NCBI GenBank assembly: GCA_031256375.1
Contig: JAIRQX010000065.1
Coordinates: forward strand, 1 to 34,136
Direction of reading: 5' to 3'
DNA: 34,136 nt
Source: Deferribacteraceae bacterium
GTDB lineage: Bacteria; Chrysiogenota; Deferribacteres; Deferribacterales; JAISNW01
Shown here: positions 24,389 to 34,136 of the stretch, in pieces
Layout of the letters: every line of letters begins with the position of its first letter
How positions within the stretch are numbered: position 1 is the first letter of the stretch
Translations under genes and position numbers: made by a program
The notes under the pieces: generated by a model
Told to the model about the DNA's origin: nothing
Database searches by the model: none
The model's input: only the letters and a program-made list of their open reading frames with translations

Positions 24389-24769
24389 ATGGCTGTTACT
24401 AAGGAACAAGTAGTAGATTTTATTAAAAATATGTCTGTATTGGAGCTTTCTGAATTTGTTAAAGAGCTGGAGGAGATTTTTGGCGTCTCCGCCGCCGCGC
24501 CTGCCGCTGCTGTGGCTGTTGCCGGCGTAGCTGCGGCAGCTCCGGTTGTTGAAGAAAAAACCGAGTTTGATGTTATGCTGACAGAAGTCGGCTCTGAAAA
24601 AGTAAAAGTGATTAAGGTTGTCCGCGAAGTTACCGGTCTTGGTCTGAAAGAAGCCAAAGCTGTTGTAGATGAAGCTCCCAAACCGGTAAAAACAGGAGTC
24701 AGTAAAGAGGAAGCGGAAAAAATTAAAAAGGCTATTGAGGATGCCGGCGGGAAAGCGGAAATTAAATAG
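24389..24769 (+). CDS. rplL: 50S ribosomal protein L7/L12
   Basis: Stalk protein of 126 residues recruiting translational GTPases. An N-terminal dimerisation part, an Ala-rich hinge (about 33-55), then the globular C-terminal domain with [32 protein letters not shown] lies before the ATG. It is 14 bases after rplJ, as usual. The space to rpoB is 200 bases and carries two hairpins. Confidence 0.98.
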   Translation: MAVTKEQVVDFIKNMSVLELSEFVKELEEIFGVSAAAPAAAVAVAGVAAAAPVVEEKTEFDVMLTEVGSEKVKVIKVVREVTGLGLKEAKAVVDEAPKPVKTGVSKEEAEKIKKAIEDAGGKAEIK

Positions 24770-24814
24770 TTTCGCTGTCTCAAATGGTTTTATTACGGAA
24801 GCGGATTTTATATT

Positions 24815-24849
24815 CTGTACGCACCGGTAGTACAATCCGGCGCGTACAG
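24815..24849 (+). other. Stem-loop in the rplL-rpoB spacer
   Basis: CTGTACGC (24815-24822) pairs perfectly with GCGTACAG (24842-24849); inside, CCGG (24824-24827) pairs with CCGG (24837-24840). With bulged bases this makes a long stem. There is no T tract directly after. Similar spacer stems in other bacteria are RNase III sites, so transcript processing is a possibility. Confidence 0.45.
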
Positions 24850-24902
24850 ATTTTAGCTATTTTAATTGCAACTTGGCATTACAATATATTTTTGTTTTCC
24901 GT

Positions 24903-24935
24903 AAAAAAATCGTTCAGAGGAAGAACGTTTTTTTT
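24903..24935 (+). terminator. Intrinsic terminator/attenuator just before rpoB
   Basis: CGTTC (24911-24915) pairs with GAACG (24923-24927), followed by eight T (24928-24935) and preceded by seven A (24903-24909) that can extend the stem past a T-T mismatch. It ends only 34 bases before the rpoB start, so it should reduce rpoBC transcription relative to the ribosomal genes. Because A and T runs flank it, it is bidirectional in form. Confidence 0.6.
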
Positions 24936-24969
24936 ATGAGTGATCTATTATATCAGTACAGGTGACCGG

Positions 24970-27900
24970 ATGAAAATAAAAAATAATTTTATAGAACGTG
25001 TTAATTTTTCAAAAATTAAAAAGATAATCAGTCTTCCCGATCTTATCGAAGTTCAGAAAGATTCGTTTACATATTTTTTGCAGCACGATGTGGCGGAGCA
25101 AAAAAGAAAAGTTCAGGGACTTGAGGAAGTTTTCAGGGAGATATTTCCCATATCTGATTTCAATGAGATGGCGAAACTTGAGTATATCAGTTACAATATA
25201 GAACCGCCTAAATATTCGCCGAGGGAATCAATAGACCGTAATACAACGTATGCCGCCCCGCTTAAAATCCGTGTACGCCTTGTAACCTACAGTACGGAAG
25301 AGGGCATGGAAAAACCTGCGGTTAAGGCAGGTAAAGAGTCTGAAGTGTATCTATGTGATATACCGATGATGACTGACAATGGTACATTTGTAATAAACGG
25401 TGTAGAAAGGGTTATTGTCAGTCAGCTTCATCGCTCCCCGGGGATATTTTTTGAAGATTCCAGCGCGGGCAAAAGCGTTATTGAAAAACATCTGTACAGT
25501 TCCAGAATTATTCCATACCGTGGTTCATGGATAGATTTTGAGTTTGATTCCAAAAATATTTTGTATGTACGTATTGATAAAAAACGAAAAATCCCCGTTA
25601 CAGTGCTTTTAAAAGCGCTTGGCATGACGGATAAAGATATTTTGTTCACATACTATAAAACTGAAACGATATCTATTCTGGAAAATGGTTTTTCAAAACC
25701 GTTGGATCATGAAAAGATAATAAATCAACGCTTTTCACAGGATATTTATGCCGCAGGCGGCGGTGAAGCAATAATCAAGGCAAACCATATTGTCACCAAA
25801 GCGTCACGCAAACGCCTTATAAAGGCGGGAATTGATAGTATCCCTCTGAAAATGGATGATTTGATAGGGTTGTATTTCGCTGACGATATAATTGCGGACA
25901 AAGGCGAGGTACTAATTGAAGCGAATACTGAAGTAACAGAGGAGAAGATTGATCTTCTTAATGTCAGTAAAATAAAGAGTTTTGAAGTCCTGCTGATGGA
26001 GAAAAATTCCGCTGACAGTGTTATCAGGGATATCCTCGCGATGGATAAGATAAAAAATGAAGAAGAGGCGCTGATTGAGATCTACAAAAGGATCAGACCG
26101 GGAGAGCCAGCTACTGAGGAGGCTGCGCGCACCCTATTTCAAAACCTTTTCTTTAATGAAAAACGTTATGACCTTTCACCCGTTGGTCGCATGAAGATCA
26201 ACAAACGATTAAGACTGGATGATTCAATTAAAACAACTACGCTTACTAAGGCGGACATAGTTGAAACTGTCCGTGTACTTGAAAACATACGTACAGGGAA
26301 GGACCACATTGATGATATAGATCATTTGGGACACAGGCGTGTGCGCGCGGCGGGTGAGCAGTTGCAGAATCATATCCGTATAGGTCTTGCCCGTATGGAA
26401 AAGACAGTAAAAGAGCGTATGAGCATCCACGACGTAGAGGGGCTTACCCCGCAGGATCTTTTAAACGCAAAACCTTTATCGGCTTCCATAAAAGAGTTTT
26501 TTGGCGGTTATCAGCTTTCACAGTTTATGGACCAAACAAACCCTCTTTCAGAGGTAACTCACAAGCGCCGTTTGTCGGCGTTGGGTCCCGGCGGGCTCAA
26601 CCGCGACCGCGCCGGTTTTGAGGTGCGGGACGTTCATACCTCCCACTACGGCAGAATATGTCCTATTGAAACTCCGGAAGGTCCGAATATCGGTCTTATA
26701 ACCTCCCTGACTACTTATGCGAAGATAAACGACTACGGTTTTATTGAAACGCCTTACCGGAAAGTTGAAAACGGCAAAGTTACTGACGATGCGATCTATA
26801 TGTCGCCCATAGAAGAGCAGGATTATTACATCGCTCAGGCAAATACCCCCGTGGATAAATCCGGCGGGATTATTGACAACCTTGTTGCGGCGCGTCACGG
26901 AGGTGAGTCTATAACTACTGATAAATCCAAAATAGAGTATATGGACGTTGCGCCGATGCAGATAGTATCTATATCCACAGCGCTGATCCCTTTCCTTGAG
27001 CATGATGACGCTAACCGAGCCCTTATGGGATCTAATATGCAGCGTCAGGCGGTTCCTCTGATCCGGACTGAAGCGCCGGTTGTCGGAACCGGTCTTGAGC
27101 GTAAAGTGGCTATTGACGCAGGCTCCGCTTTGGTAGCGGAAAACGATGGCGTGGTGGATTATGCCGATGCTGATAAAATTATCGTAAGATACTCTTCAAA
27201 AAACGGTTTTGATATTGCAGTGTACGATCTTATAAAATACAGAAGATCAAATCAGGATACCTGTATAAATTTTTGCCCTGTGGCGCTGCCGGGACAATCT
27301 CTGAAGAAGGGGGATACCCTTGCGGACGGCACGGCGACAGCAAACGGAGAGCTTGCTCTCGGCCATAATACAGTGGTCGCTTTTATGCCTTGGATGGGAT
27401 ACAATTACGAAGATTCCATTCTTATATCGTCCAAACTTGTGAAAGAAGATGCCTTTACCTCGATTCATATAGAGGCGTTTGAAATGGAAGCGCGTGATAC
27501 TAAACTGGGACAGGAAGAGATCACAAGAGATATCCCAAACGTCAGTGAAGAGATACTTAAAGACCTTGATGAGAGCGGTATTATCCGTATAGGAGCAAAA
27601 GTCGCCGAAGGCGATATACTTGTGGGCAAGGTAACGCCAAAGGGTGAAACTCAGGCTACGCCTGAAGAAAAACTTCTCAGGGCTATTTTTGGAGATAAGG
27701 CGGGGGATGTAAAAGACGCTTCTTTGCGTGTTCCTCCCGGCATATCCGGCACAGTAGTAAATGTGCAGGTAATGACCCGCAGGGGGGTAGGAAAATGCGC
27801 GCGCACTGAAACCATTGAGGAGACGGAAACTCAGCATATAAAGAGGGATTACGAGTTGGAGATGGCGGCTATTAACAATGCCCGTAACGAAAGTTTGCGT

Positions 27901-29001
27901 TGCTGGCTGAATGGCAAAACCACGACTACAATCAAAAAAAAGGGCAAAAGCGCCGATCAAAACATAGATCAGAAACTTATTGAGGAAGAAAATAAAAGCC
28001 CCGATATAATCGCGGACCAGAAACTTACTGCGGAAATACTTGAAACAATGGATTATACACAGCTCTCTACGCTGACGTTAGCTGATAAAACAGGCTATAC
28101 AAAATTTTTAACCCTGCTTAACGAAATTTTCAGAGAAAAGGTAAAAAAAGCTGAAGATAAAATGAAAGATCACCGTAAAAAGATTGAGAAAGGCGATGAA
28201 CTGCCAGCCGGAGTGCTTAAAGCTGTACGGGTATATATAGCGATAAAACGTAAGCTCTCAGTCGGTGATAAGATGGCGGGCAGACACGGCAATAAAGGGG
28301 TTGTTTCAAGAGTTTTGCCGGAAGAGGATATGCCTTATCTGCCTGACGGCACTCCTGTGGAGATAATGCTGAACCCGCTGGCTATCCCTTCGCGTATGAA
28401 TGTAGGACAGGTACTTGAGATGCATCTTGGCTGGGCAGCCAAAGCGCTCGGGCTTTATATTTCAACGGAAGTGTTTGACGGGGCAAAAGAGAGTGACATA
28501 AAATCTATGTTAAAAAAGGCGGGACTTCAGGAAGATGGTCAGACAACGCTTTACGACGGACGTTCAGGAGAACCGTTTGATCAGGAAGTTACGGTGGGGG
28601 TAATGTATATGCTGAAGCTGCACCACCTTGTTGATACCAAGATACATGCCCGTTCTACCGGACCATATTCACTTGTTACGCAGCAGCCGTTGGGCGGTAA
28701 GGCGCAGTTCGGAGGTCAGCGTCTCGGAGAGATGGAAGTATGGGCGTTGGAGGCTTACGGCGCGGCAAATGTACTACAGGAAATGCTTACAGTGAAGTCT
28801 GATGATGTGGATGGACGAACGGATGTTTACCGTGCGATTGTAAACGGCAATTACAGTTTTAAACCGAGTATGCCGGAATCATTTAACGTTTTAATCAAAG
28901 AGTTGCAGGGGCTTGCGCTGGATGTTGAACTTATTAAGAATGAAGAAGATGCTGAAACCGCTATAAGTAGCGCTGAGTCAGATACGCCGGAGGTTGAATA
29001 G
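24970..29001 (+). CDS. rpoB: RNA polymerase beta subunit
   Basis: The protein has 1343 residues with an intact frame. The ATG at 24970 is preferred over a GTG at 24940 because AGGTGA lies four bases upstream and [13 protein letters not shown] matches family starts. The rifampicin-pocket region near residues 505-535 reads [19 protein letters not shown] and then [13 protein letters not shown]; contact residues known from resistance (Gln, Ser, Asp, His, Arg, Ser) are those of sensitive enzymes, with Asn518 (E. coli numbering) as Thr. Later blocks [18 protein letters not shown] and [19 protein letters not shown] are canonical. rpoC follows with no gap. Confidence 0.98.
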   Translation: MKIKNNFIERVNFSKIKKIISLPDLIEVQKDSFTYFLQHDVAEQKRKVQGLEEVFREIFPISDFNEMAKLEYISYNIEPPKYSPRESIDRNTTYAAPLKIRVRLVTYSTEEGMEKPAVKAGKESEVYLCDIPMMTDNGTFVINGVERVIVSQLHRSPGIFFEDSSAGKSVIEKHLYSSRIIPYRGSWIDFEFDSKNILYVRIDKKRKIPVTVLLKALGMTDKDILFTYYKTETISILENGFSKPLDHEKIINQRFSQDIYAAGGGEAIIKANHIVTKASRKRLIKAGIDSIPLKMDDLIGLYFADDIIADKGEVLIEANTEVTEEKIDLLNVSKIKSFEVLLMEKNSADSVIRDILAMDKIKNEEEALIEIYKRIRPGEPATEEAARTLFQNLFFNEKRYDLSPVGRMKINKRLRLDDSIKTTTLTKADIVETVRVLENIRTGKDHIDDIDHLGHRRVRAAGEQLQNHIRIGLARMEKTVKERMSIHDVEGLTPQDLLNAKPLSASIKEFFGGYQLSQFMDQTNPLSEVTHKRRLSALGPGGLNRDRAGFEVRDVHTSHYGRICPIETPEGPNIGLITSLTTYAKINDYGFIETPYRKVENGKVTDDAIYMSPIEEQDYYIAQANTPVDKSGGIIDNLVAARHGGESITTDKSKIEYMDVAPMQIVSISTALIPFLEHDDANRALMGSNMQRQAVPLIRTEAPVVGTGLERKVAIDAGSALVAENDGVVDYADADKIIVRYSSKNGFDIAVYDLIKYRRSNQDTCINFCPVALPGQSLKKGDTLADGTATANGELALGHNTVVAFMPWMGYNYEDSILISSKLVKEDAFTSIHIEAFEMEARDTKLGQEEITRDIPNVSEEILKDLDESGIIRIGAKVAEGDILVGKVTPKGETQATPEEKLLRAIFGDKAGDVKDASLRVPPGISGTVVNVQVMTRRGVGKCARTETIEETETQHIKRDYELEMAAINNARNESLRCWLNGKTTTTIKKKGKSADQNIDQKLIEEENKSPDIIADQKLTAEILETMDYTQLSTLTLADKTGYTKFLTLLNEIFREKVKKAEDKMKDHRKKIEKGDELPAGVLKAVRVYIAIKRKLSVGDKMAGRHGNKGVVSRVLPEEDMPYLPDGTPVEIMLNPLAIPSRMNVGQVLEMHLGWAAKALGLYISTEVFDGAKESDIKSMLKKAGLQEDGQTTLYDGRSGEPFDQEVTVGVMYMLKLHHLVDTKIHARSTGPYSLVTQQPLGGKAQFGGQRLGEMEVWALEAYGAANVLQEMLTVKSDDVDGRTDVYRAIVNGNYSFKPSMPESFNVLIKELQGLALDVELIKNEEDAETAISSAESDTPEVE

Positions 29002-32000
29002 ATGATAAGCGTAAAAAACCCTTTCCAGAAGAGGGAGAAACAACCTATTTTTTTTGATGCAATCCGTATAAAAGTAGCGTCTCCGGATAAAATCAGGATG
29101 TGGTCATCCGGTGAGGTCACAAAACCGGAAACCATTAATTACCGTACATTTAAGCCGGAGAAAGACGGACTTTTCTGCGCCAAAATCTTTGGTCCGGTAA
29201 AAGACTGGGAATGCCTGTGCGGTAAGTATAAAAGGATGAAACACAGAGGTATTGTCTGTGAGAAATGCGGCGTGGAGGTTATTGAGTCTAAAGTGCGCCG
29301 TGAACGTATGGGACATATTGATCTTGCTTCTCCTGTCTGTCATATATGGTTTTTTAAAGGATCCCCTTCACGTATAGGTTCTATTCTTGACCTTTCTGTA
29401 AAAGATATAGAGCGTGTGGTTTATATTGAATCGTATATTGTGACCGACCCCAAAAATACCCCTCTGAAAGAACGGGAGATACTGACTGAAGAGCGTTACA
29501 GAAAACTTCAGGAAGAGTACGGTCATAATGGTTTTAGCGCTAAAATAGGCGCTGAAGCCATTAAAGAGCTTCTAAAACGTGTGGATATAGATTTGCTTTT
29601 AATTGAACTTAAACGTGAGCTTCAGGAAACAAACAGCGTTCAGAAAAAGCTAAAACTGGCAAAACGTCTCCGTGTGGTGGAAGCTTTTCGTAAGAGCGGA
29701 AACCGTCCTGAATGGATGGTATTGGATGTTATCCCTGTGATTCCGCCGGAACTGCGACCTCTTGTGCCGCTTGACGGGGGCAGATTTGCCACCAGCGATT
29801 TAAACGATCTTTACCGCCGCGTTATTAACCGTAACAACCGGCTGAAAAAACTGATAGAGCTTTCCGCTCCCGAAATTATTGTGCGAAACGAGAAACGTAT
29901 GCTTCAGGAAGCGGTGGACGCGCTTTTTGATAACGGTCGCCGCGGCAGGGTTATCAAATCCAGCAATAAACACCCGCTTAAATCTCTTTCGGATATTATA
30001 AAAGGGAAACAGGGGCGTTTCCGCCAGAATCTTTTGGGTAAAAGGGTTGACTACTCCGGTCGTTCGGTTATTGTTGCCGGACCGCATCTTAAGATGCATC
30101 AGTGCGGGTTGCCGAAAATGATGGCGCTGGAGCTGTTTAAGCCGTTTCTTTACTATAAACTTGAAAAGGAGCGTGAATTGGCGCCCACAATAAAATCGGC
30201 AAAAAAGATGGTTGAAGAGAGAAAGCCGGAAGTATGGGATGTTTTGGAAGAGGTTATACGCGAACACCCAGTTATGCTGAACCGTGCGCCTACTCTCCAC
30301 CGGTTGGGGATACAGGCTTTTGAACCTCTTCTTATTGAAGGGAAGGCAATTCAGCTTCACCCGCTGGTATGTCCCGCGTTTAATGCTGATTTCGACGGAG
30401 ATCAGATGGCTGTCCATGTGCCGCTTTCATTTGAAGCGCAGCTTGAAGCGCGTACACTTATGATGTCTTCATATAACATTCTTTCTCCCGCTAACGGCAA
30501 ACCTCTGGCAGTACCCACACAGGATATGGTTCTTGGGATTTATTACCTCACCCGCCCTATGCGAAATGCTAAAGGGTGCGGCAAAACATATGGTTCACCG
30601 AGAGAAGTTATTGTTGCCTATGATCAGAATAAACTTTCCCTTCATGCGGAGATAAATGTCCGCCTTGGCGATAAAATAGTATCTACAACTACGGGACGTA
30701 TTATCATTAATAACATCCTTCCGGAAGGGATTAGTTTTGATGAGATAAACCGTGTGCTTGGGAAAAAAGAGCTCACCAAACTTGTGGACACTATTTCAAA
30801 GAAACTAGGCAACTGGCATTGTGTGCAATTTCTTGATAATCTTAAAGACCTTGGTTTCCGTTACTCTACCAAAGCCGGTTTTTCTATATGCGTGGATGAT
30901 CTGTTGGTGCCTGAGGAGAAACCGCGCCTTGTGGAAGAAGCTATGTCAATGGTGCAGAAGATTAACGATCACTACCATCAGGGGGCGCTGACCGCCGGTG
31001 AGCGTTATAATCAGATTATTGACGTTTGGTCAGCCGCTAACGATAAAACTACTGAATATCTGATGAAAGCGATTCAGAATGTCGGAGGAGACGCCTCTAA
31101 GACAAAGAAGCGTGAACGCCACTATAATAATATCTTTGTATTTGCGCATTCAGGAGCGAGAAGCTCCAGAACGCAGATTGCGCAGCTTTCCGGTATGCGG
31201 GGTCTGATGGCAAAACCGTCCGGCGAAATTATTGAGACGCCGATTGTGGCAAACTTCCGCGAAGGTCTGACAGTGCTTCAGTTTTTTGATTCCACACACG
31301 GCGCGCGGAAAGGTCTTGCGGATACCGCTTTAAAAACAGCGAACTCCGGTTATCTTACACGGCGTCTTGTTGATGTGGCGCAGGATGTTATTGTCAGTGA
31401 AAATGATTGCGGCACTATTAAAGGGATGGAGATTACCGCCCTTATGGAAGGCAGCGAAGTTGTTGAACCTCTTGGAGAGCGCATTGCCGGAAGATTTACA
31501 CTGGAAGATATTTACGATCCTATAACCGATGAACTTCTTATTTCTGCCAACACTATGATTTTGGAAGATGAAATTGCCGTGATAGAGAAAGCGGGGATAG
31601 ACCGTGTAAAAGTCCGGTCAGTATTGACCTGTGATGCGGATTTTGGTATTTGTCAGACGTGTTATGGACTTGATCTCGCCACCCGCAGATTAGTGGAGAT
31701 CGGTGAAGCGACAGGTACTATAGCCGCTCAATCAATCGGCGAACCCGGCACACAGCTTACAATGAGAACATTCCACATAGGCGGCGCCGCATCTGCAAGT
31801 GGCGAAGCGTCCAGTTTGAACGCCAAATTCGGTGGCAAGGTAAAATTAGAAGATATTAGCGTTGTGAAAAAGCTCAACGGACAGCTTGTGGTACTGAACC
31901 GTAACGGATATTTAACCCTTGTGGACAATGACGGCAGAACTATTGAGAAATATACGATTGTTTACGGCACGCGCCTTATGGCGGAAGACGGTCAGATGGT

Positions 32001-33066
32001 AAAGCAGGGAGATTTGCTTGCCGAATGGGATCCGTATGCGGCGGTAATTATGACTGAAACGGAAGGTATAGTTGTCTATCAGGATCTGACGGCAGGCGAA
32101 ACGCTTAAAGAGGAGATCGACCAGATCACCGGTATATCCCAGAAAGTTGTTGTTTCAAATACGCGTGAAAAGCGTCAGCCGCGCATAATTATCAAAGATG
32201 CCGCGGGCAAACAGGTTCAGCAATATATTTTACCAATAGGCGCTATTATCACAGCGGATGAAGGGACAGGAGTATTCCCAGGTGATGTGGTAGCAAAGAT
32301 GCCGCGCGAAACACAAAAAACAAAAGATATTACTGTGGGTCTGCCGCGAATAGCTGAGTTATTTGAGGCGCGTAAACCTAAAGACCCTGCGGTTATCGCC
32401 GAAATTGACGGTATAGTGCATATAGAAAACACTGTCCGCGGGCTTCGCAGACTGACTATTGAAAATGAGGAGACTGGCGATAAAAAGAGTTATAGTATCT
32501 CAACTCAGCGTTATTTGAATGTCAGGGACGGCGACCGCGTAAAAGCCGGAGAGGCGTTGATTGACGGACTTATAAACCCTCACGACATATTGGCAATCCT
32601 TGGTGAGAATGCGCTGGAGAAATATCTGGTGGATGAGATTCAGGAAGTTTACCGCAAGCAGGGCGTTACCATTAACGACAAACATATAGAGGTGATCGTG
32701 CGCCAGATGTTAAAAAAGGTACAGGTGGAAGATCCCGGAGATTCCGATTTTATGCCGAACGAAGAGGTTTATAAAACAGATTTTAACAAAGTTCAGAATG
32801 AGATGATTCAGGATGGTAAACAACCGCCGAGAGGACGCGCAATAATGCAGGGAATTACCAAAGCGGCAATAAATACGGAAAGTTTTATATCTGCCGCGTC
32901 ATTTCAGGAAACGACAAAGGTTCTCACAGATGCGGCATGTTCCGGCAAGACAGACCGTCTGCGCGGATTAAAAGAAAATGTGATAATGGGTAAATTAATC
33001 CCCGCAGGTACGGGTTCCAAGTATATTATAAACAGGAAGCTGCATTTTGACAAAAAAGCGGAGTAA
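29002..33066 (+). CDS. rpoC: RNA polymerase beta' subunit
   Basis: The protein has 1354 residues. The N-terminal zinc ribbon has Cys71, Cys73, Cys86 and Cys89; the catalytic magnesium loop [12 protein letters not shown] has Asp463, Asp465 and Asp467. The second metal site [11 protein letters not shown] and bridge-helix/trigger-loop regions ([44 protein letters not shown]) are intact. The C-terminus ends near the standard GTGSKY motif. GGAGG lies within the end of rpoB, so the two are coupled. It is the last gene of the core operon. Confidence 0.98.
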   Translation: MISVKNPFQKREKQPIFFDAIRIKVASPDKIRMWSSGEVTKPETINYRTFKPEKDGLFCAKIFGPVKDWECLCGKYKRMKHRGIVCEKCGVEVIESKVRRERMGHIDLASPVCHIWFFKGSPSRIGSILDLSVKDIERVVYIESYIVTDPKNTPLKEREILTEERYRKLQEEYGHNGFSAKIGAEAIKELLKRVDIDLLLIELKRELQETNSVQKKLKLAKRLRVVEAFRKSGNRPEWMVLDVIPVIPPELRPLVPLDGGRFATSDLNDLYRRVINRNNRLKKLIELSAPEIIVRNEKRMLQEAVDALFDNGRRGRVIKSSNKHPLKSLSDIIKGKQGRFRQNLLGKRVDYSGRSVIVAGPHLKMHQCGLPKMMALELFKPFLYYKLEKERELAPTIKSAKKMVEERKPEVWDVLEEVIREHPVMLNRAPTLHRLGIQAFEPLLIEGKAIQLHPLVCPAFNADFDGDQMAVHVPLSFEAQLEARTLMMSSYNILSPANGKPLAVPTQDMVLGIYYLTRPMRNAKGCGKTYGSPREVIVAYDQNKLSLHAEINVRLGDKIVSTTTGRIIINNILPEGISFDEINRVLGKKELTKLVDTISKKLGNWHCVQFLDNLKDLGFRYSTKAGFSICVDDLLVPEEKPRLVEEAMSMVQKINDHYHQGALTAGERYNQIIDVWSAANDKTTEYLMKAIQNVGGDASKTKKRERHYNNIFVFAHSGARSSRTQIAQLSGMRGLMAKPSGEIIETPIVANFREGLTVLQFFDSTHGARKGLADTALKTANSGYLTRRLVDVAQDVIVSENDCGTIKGMEITALMEGSEVVEPLGERIAGRFTLEDIYDPITDELLISANTMILEDEIAVIEKAGIDRVKVRSVLTCDADFGICQTCYGLDLATRRLVEIGEATGTIAAQSIGEPGTQLTMRTFHIGGAASASGEASSLNAKFGGKVKLEDISVVKKLNGQLVVLNRNGYLTLVDNDGRTIEKYTIVYGTRLMAEDGQMVKQGDLLAEWDPYAAVIMTETEGIVVYQDLTAGETLKEEIDQITGISQKVVVSNTREKRQPRIIIKDAAGKQVQQYILPIGAIITADEGTGVFPGDVVAKMPRETQKTKDITVGLPRIAELFEARKPKDPAVIAEIDGIVHIENTVRGLRRLTIENEETGDKKSYSISTQRYLNVRDGDRVKAGEALIDGLINPHDILAILGENALEKYLVDEIQEVYRKQGVTINDKHIEVIVRQMLKKVQVEDPGDSDFMPNEEVYKTDFNKVQNEMIQDGKQPPRGRAIMQGITKAAINTESFISAASFQETTKVLTDAACSGKTDRLRGLKENVIMGKLIPAGTGSKYIINRKLHFDKKAE

Positions 33067-33075
33067 TTCACATAT

Positions 33076-33085
33076 GGGGGTACGC
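33076..33085 (+). repeat. GGGGGTACGC motif, copy 3
   Basis: An exact ten-base repeat of 106-115, ten bases past the rpoC stop and followed seven bases later by TTGACA (33092-33097), an arrangement similar to copy 1. Confidence 0.4.
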
Positions 33086-33148
33086 AAAATATTGACATTG
33101 AATTAATGAAGACGTACGGTGCATTTACAGAGTTTGGCTGTACGCGAT

Positions 33149-33172
33149 AATACGCTTTCGGTATTTTTTATT
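33149..33172 (+). terminator. Candidate rpoC terminator
   Basis: AATAC (33149-33153) pairs with GTATT (33161-33165) over a seven-base loop, leading into TTTTATTTG. The stem is short and A/T-rich, so termination may be weak, but it is the only T-run hairpin in the first 300 bases after rpoC. Confidence 0.35.
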
Positions 33173-33240
33173 TGTGAATGGTGGTACTAAAGTTTTTTAG
33201 TAAATGGCCGATATCATTTATAGTGTTGGAGGTTGTGTTG

Positions 33241-33357
33241 GTGAATATTTCAAGCAACTTGAATTTCTTATACTCTACAAATCAATCCAAAACGATTTAT
33301 TTTTCTGGCTTGACTGAACCATTAAGGAAATGTCTATATATTAAATTGACAAATTAA
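33241..33357 (+). CDS. Possible 38-residue small protein
   Basis: A GTG start with TTGGAGG seven bases upstream opens a 38-codon frame ending TAA at 33355-33357. The product is polar with no recognisable motif. It ends where the transposase relic on the opposite strand ends. A gene is possible because of the good ribosome site, but no homology supports it. Confidence 0.2.
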   Translation: MNISSNLNFLYSTNQSKTIYFSGLTEPLRKCLYIKLTN

Positions 33358-33670
33358 TATGCATTTTGACATATAGTATAATTCCATTCACCATGAAAAT
33401 TATCATTTTTTTTCGTATCAAATCAAAATCTTCATCCGCTACTTTAATGCCTTTTTCGTATGTTGCTTCGTCCAATACACACCTGATTGAAAGCCCTTTT
33501 TCCGTTTTTGTTGAACCTATCAAATTAACAATAACTGAAATGCCGACAAGTGGAATACCCTGCCAGTTTTTACTAATAAATGAGAACATACGACGTTTAA
33601 TTTTGTTCCATTTGCTTGTCCCAGGCAGGTAATGCAACACCTGAACACGGAAATCAATTTTAAGAAAGTA
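33354..33670 (-). pseudogene. ISAzo13-family transposase, C-terminal relic with frameshift
   Basis: The minus-strand frame contains VLHYLPGTSKWNKIKRRMFSFISKNW, VIVNLIGSTKTEKGLSIR and a YEKGIKVADEDFD segment, the standard C-terminal half of ISAzo13-like transposases. Immediately after, eight consecutive T on the plus strand (33406-33413) coincide with a frame change: the expected NFHGEWNYTI continues in the other frame up to a stop at 33356-33354, so one base is missing. The N-terminal two-thirds of the transposase are absent upstream. Confidence 0.75.
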
Positions 33671-33780
33671 ATATTTTTCACGCTGTTTTGATTTTCGTAG
33701 TATGTAATAAATCTGTTGCTTATATTTTCAACATCCTCAATAACAATACTACATATGGAGGTGAATTTATAGGCAAAGCA
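33671..33780. other. AT-rich junction between transposase relics
   Basis: This AT-rich piece separates the ISAzo13 and ISAs1 relics. The minus strand has a short open frame reading EDVENISNRFITYYENQN that I cannot assign. No promoter or terminator is evident. Confidence 0.25.
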
Positions 33781-34136
33781 ATGCGGATCGTTGAATATTT
33801 TTCAGAACTGGATACTACAAGAGAATACTAAGTCTATTTTTGTACTGTTTGCGAAGCTCTGACGATAGTGATTTTGGGTACATTCTGTGGACTTCGCAAT
33901 GTCAGTCAAATACATCAATGGGCATCAAATGATGGGAGTGTTTCTGGATTTTTGTCGGAATATTTTAATATACATAATATTCCGTGTTATTATTGGTTGC
34001 TTTGTTTGTTGAAACTAATAGATCCTAAATCGTTAAACAGGTGTTTTATCAATTGAGTACAGTCCATTTTGCTTGATAAATCAGATAAATTGACGCTTAG
34101 TTTTGATGGTAAAACAATCCGGTCAACGGGTAAAAT
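33781..34136 (+). pseudogene. ISAs1-family transposase with two in-frame stops, truncated by window end
   Basis: A continuous frame from ATG 33781 reads VEYFSELDTTREY, then LTIVILGTFCGLRNVSQIHQWASND, NIPCYYWLLCLLKLIDPKSLNRCFIN and LTLSFDGKTIRSTGK: the N-terminal DDE_Tnp_1-associated domain and the first catalytic Asp (FDGKT) of ISAs1 transposases. It is interrupted by TAA at 33829-33831 and TGA at 34054-34056, the latter at a place where the family has Trp. The rest lies beyond the window. Confidence 0.75.

Noticed and set aside
24389-24769. Long minus-strand open frames opposite rplL and rplJ
   Set aside because: They mirror the Ala-rich coding strand, have no ribosome sites and no family resemblance.
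5190-24884. Shared 14-base AACTTGGCATTACA at about 5192 and 24869
   Set aside because: One or two such 14-base coincidences are expected by chance in a window of this size, and the contexts are unrelated.
33781-34136. TGA read as tryptophan (alternative genetic code)
   Set aside because: Only the decayed transposase shows it; genes such as galT and glgA-like end on TGA and their Trp codons are TGG, and the same relic also has a TAA stop.
1-34136. CRISPR array, toxin-antitoxin or defence island
   Set aside because: No regularly spaced direct repeats and no recognisable cas, toxin or defence genes on either strand; repeats present are REP/MITE-like.

Overview
The window reads as a chromosomal segment of a Gram-negative bacterium. 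It carries lipoprotein and periplasmic signal peptides, a two-transmembrane chemoreceptor, and a classic tuf-rpmG-secE-nusG-rplKAJL-rpoBC block. Family-level resemblance of EF-Tu, together with an alpha-glucan operon rich in GH57 enzymes, suggests a lineage of Deferribacterota, Nitrospirota or deltaproteobacterial grade. This placement is inference from memory, not a search, and the species cannot be named. Codon use in the core operons is moderate in GC. The left flank (about 0.5-3.0 kb) and the right end (33.1-34.1 kb) are visibly more AT-rich and full of broken transposases.

Layout. (1) 0-6.7 kb is an accessory zone: an HU-type DNA-binding protein; an Ala-rich coiled-coil lipoprotein; an IS5-type transposase stub; a secreted protein combining a glycan-binding-like domain with a Hint domain; another transposase tail; and a divergently oriented pair of an amino-acid-type periplasmic binding protein plus a methyl-accepting chemotaxis protein, served by one good promoter. 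(2) 6.7-18.7 kb starts with a single-domain response regulator. A tightly packed plus-strand operon for storage or cell-associated alpha-glucan follows: nucleotidyltransferase fused to a degenerate phosphomannomutase, GH57 amylase-like enzyme, GH57 4-alpha-glucanotransferase, GalT-like uridylyltransferase, a GT5 glycogen-synthase-like protein that has lost its signature residues, a DUF4912 protein, and a GH57 branching enzyme. A membrane-anchored ankyrin-repeat protein closes the run. Most junctions overlap by 1-4 bases. (3) 19.7-33.1 kb is the translation/transcription block: a near-consensus promoter, tRNA-Gly(TCC), tRNA-Thr(GGT), tuf, rpmG, tRNA-Trp(CCA), secE, nusG, rplK, rplA, a leader with L10-type pairing, rplJ, rplL, an intrinsic-terminator-like element, rpoB and rpoC. 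(4) 33.1-34.1 kb holds relics of ISAzo13- and ISAs1-type transposases, the second running off the window.

Most worth a second look: the GT5-like protein and phosphomannomutase domain, which look catalytically dead inside an otherwise coherent glucan operon; a 25-codon zinc-ribbon-like mini-ORF bridging nusG and rplK; a MITE/REP-like palindrome inserted between tRNA-Gly and tRNA-Thr, with two relatives elsewhere; the binding-protein/chemoreceptor pair; and a Hint domain lacking its C-terminal His-Asn. I did not find a clear candidate for a wholly new defence or mobile system.
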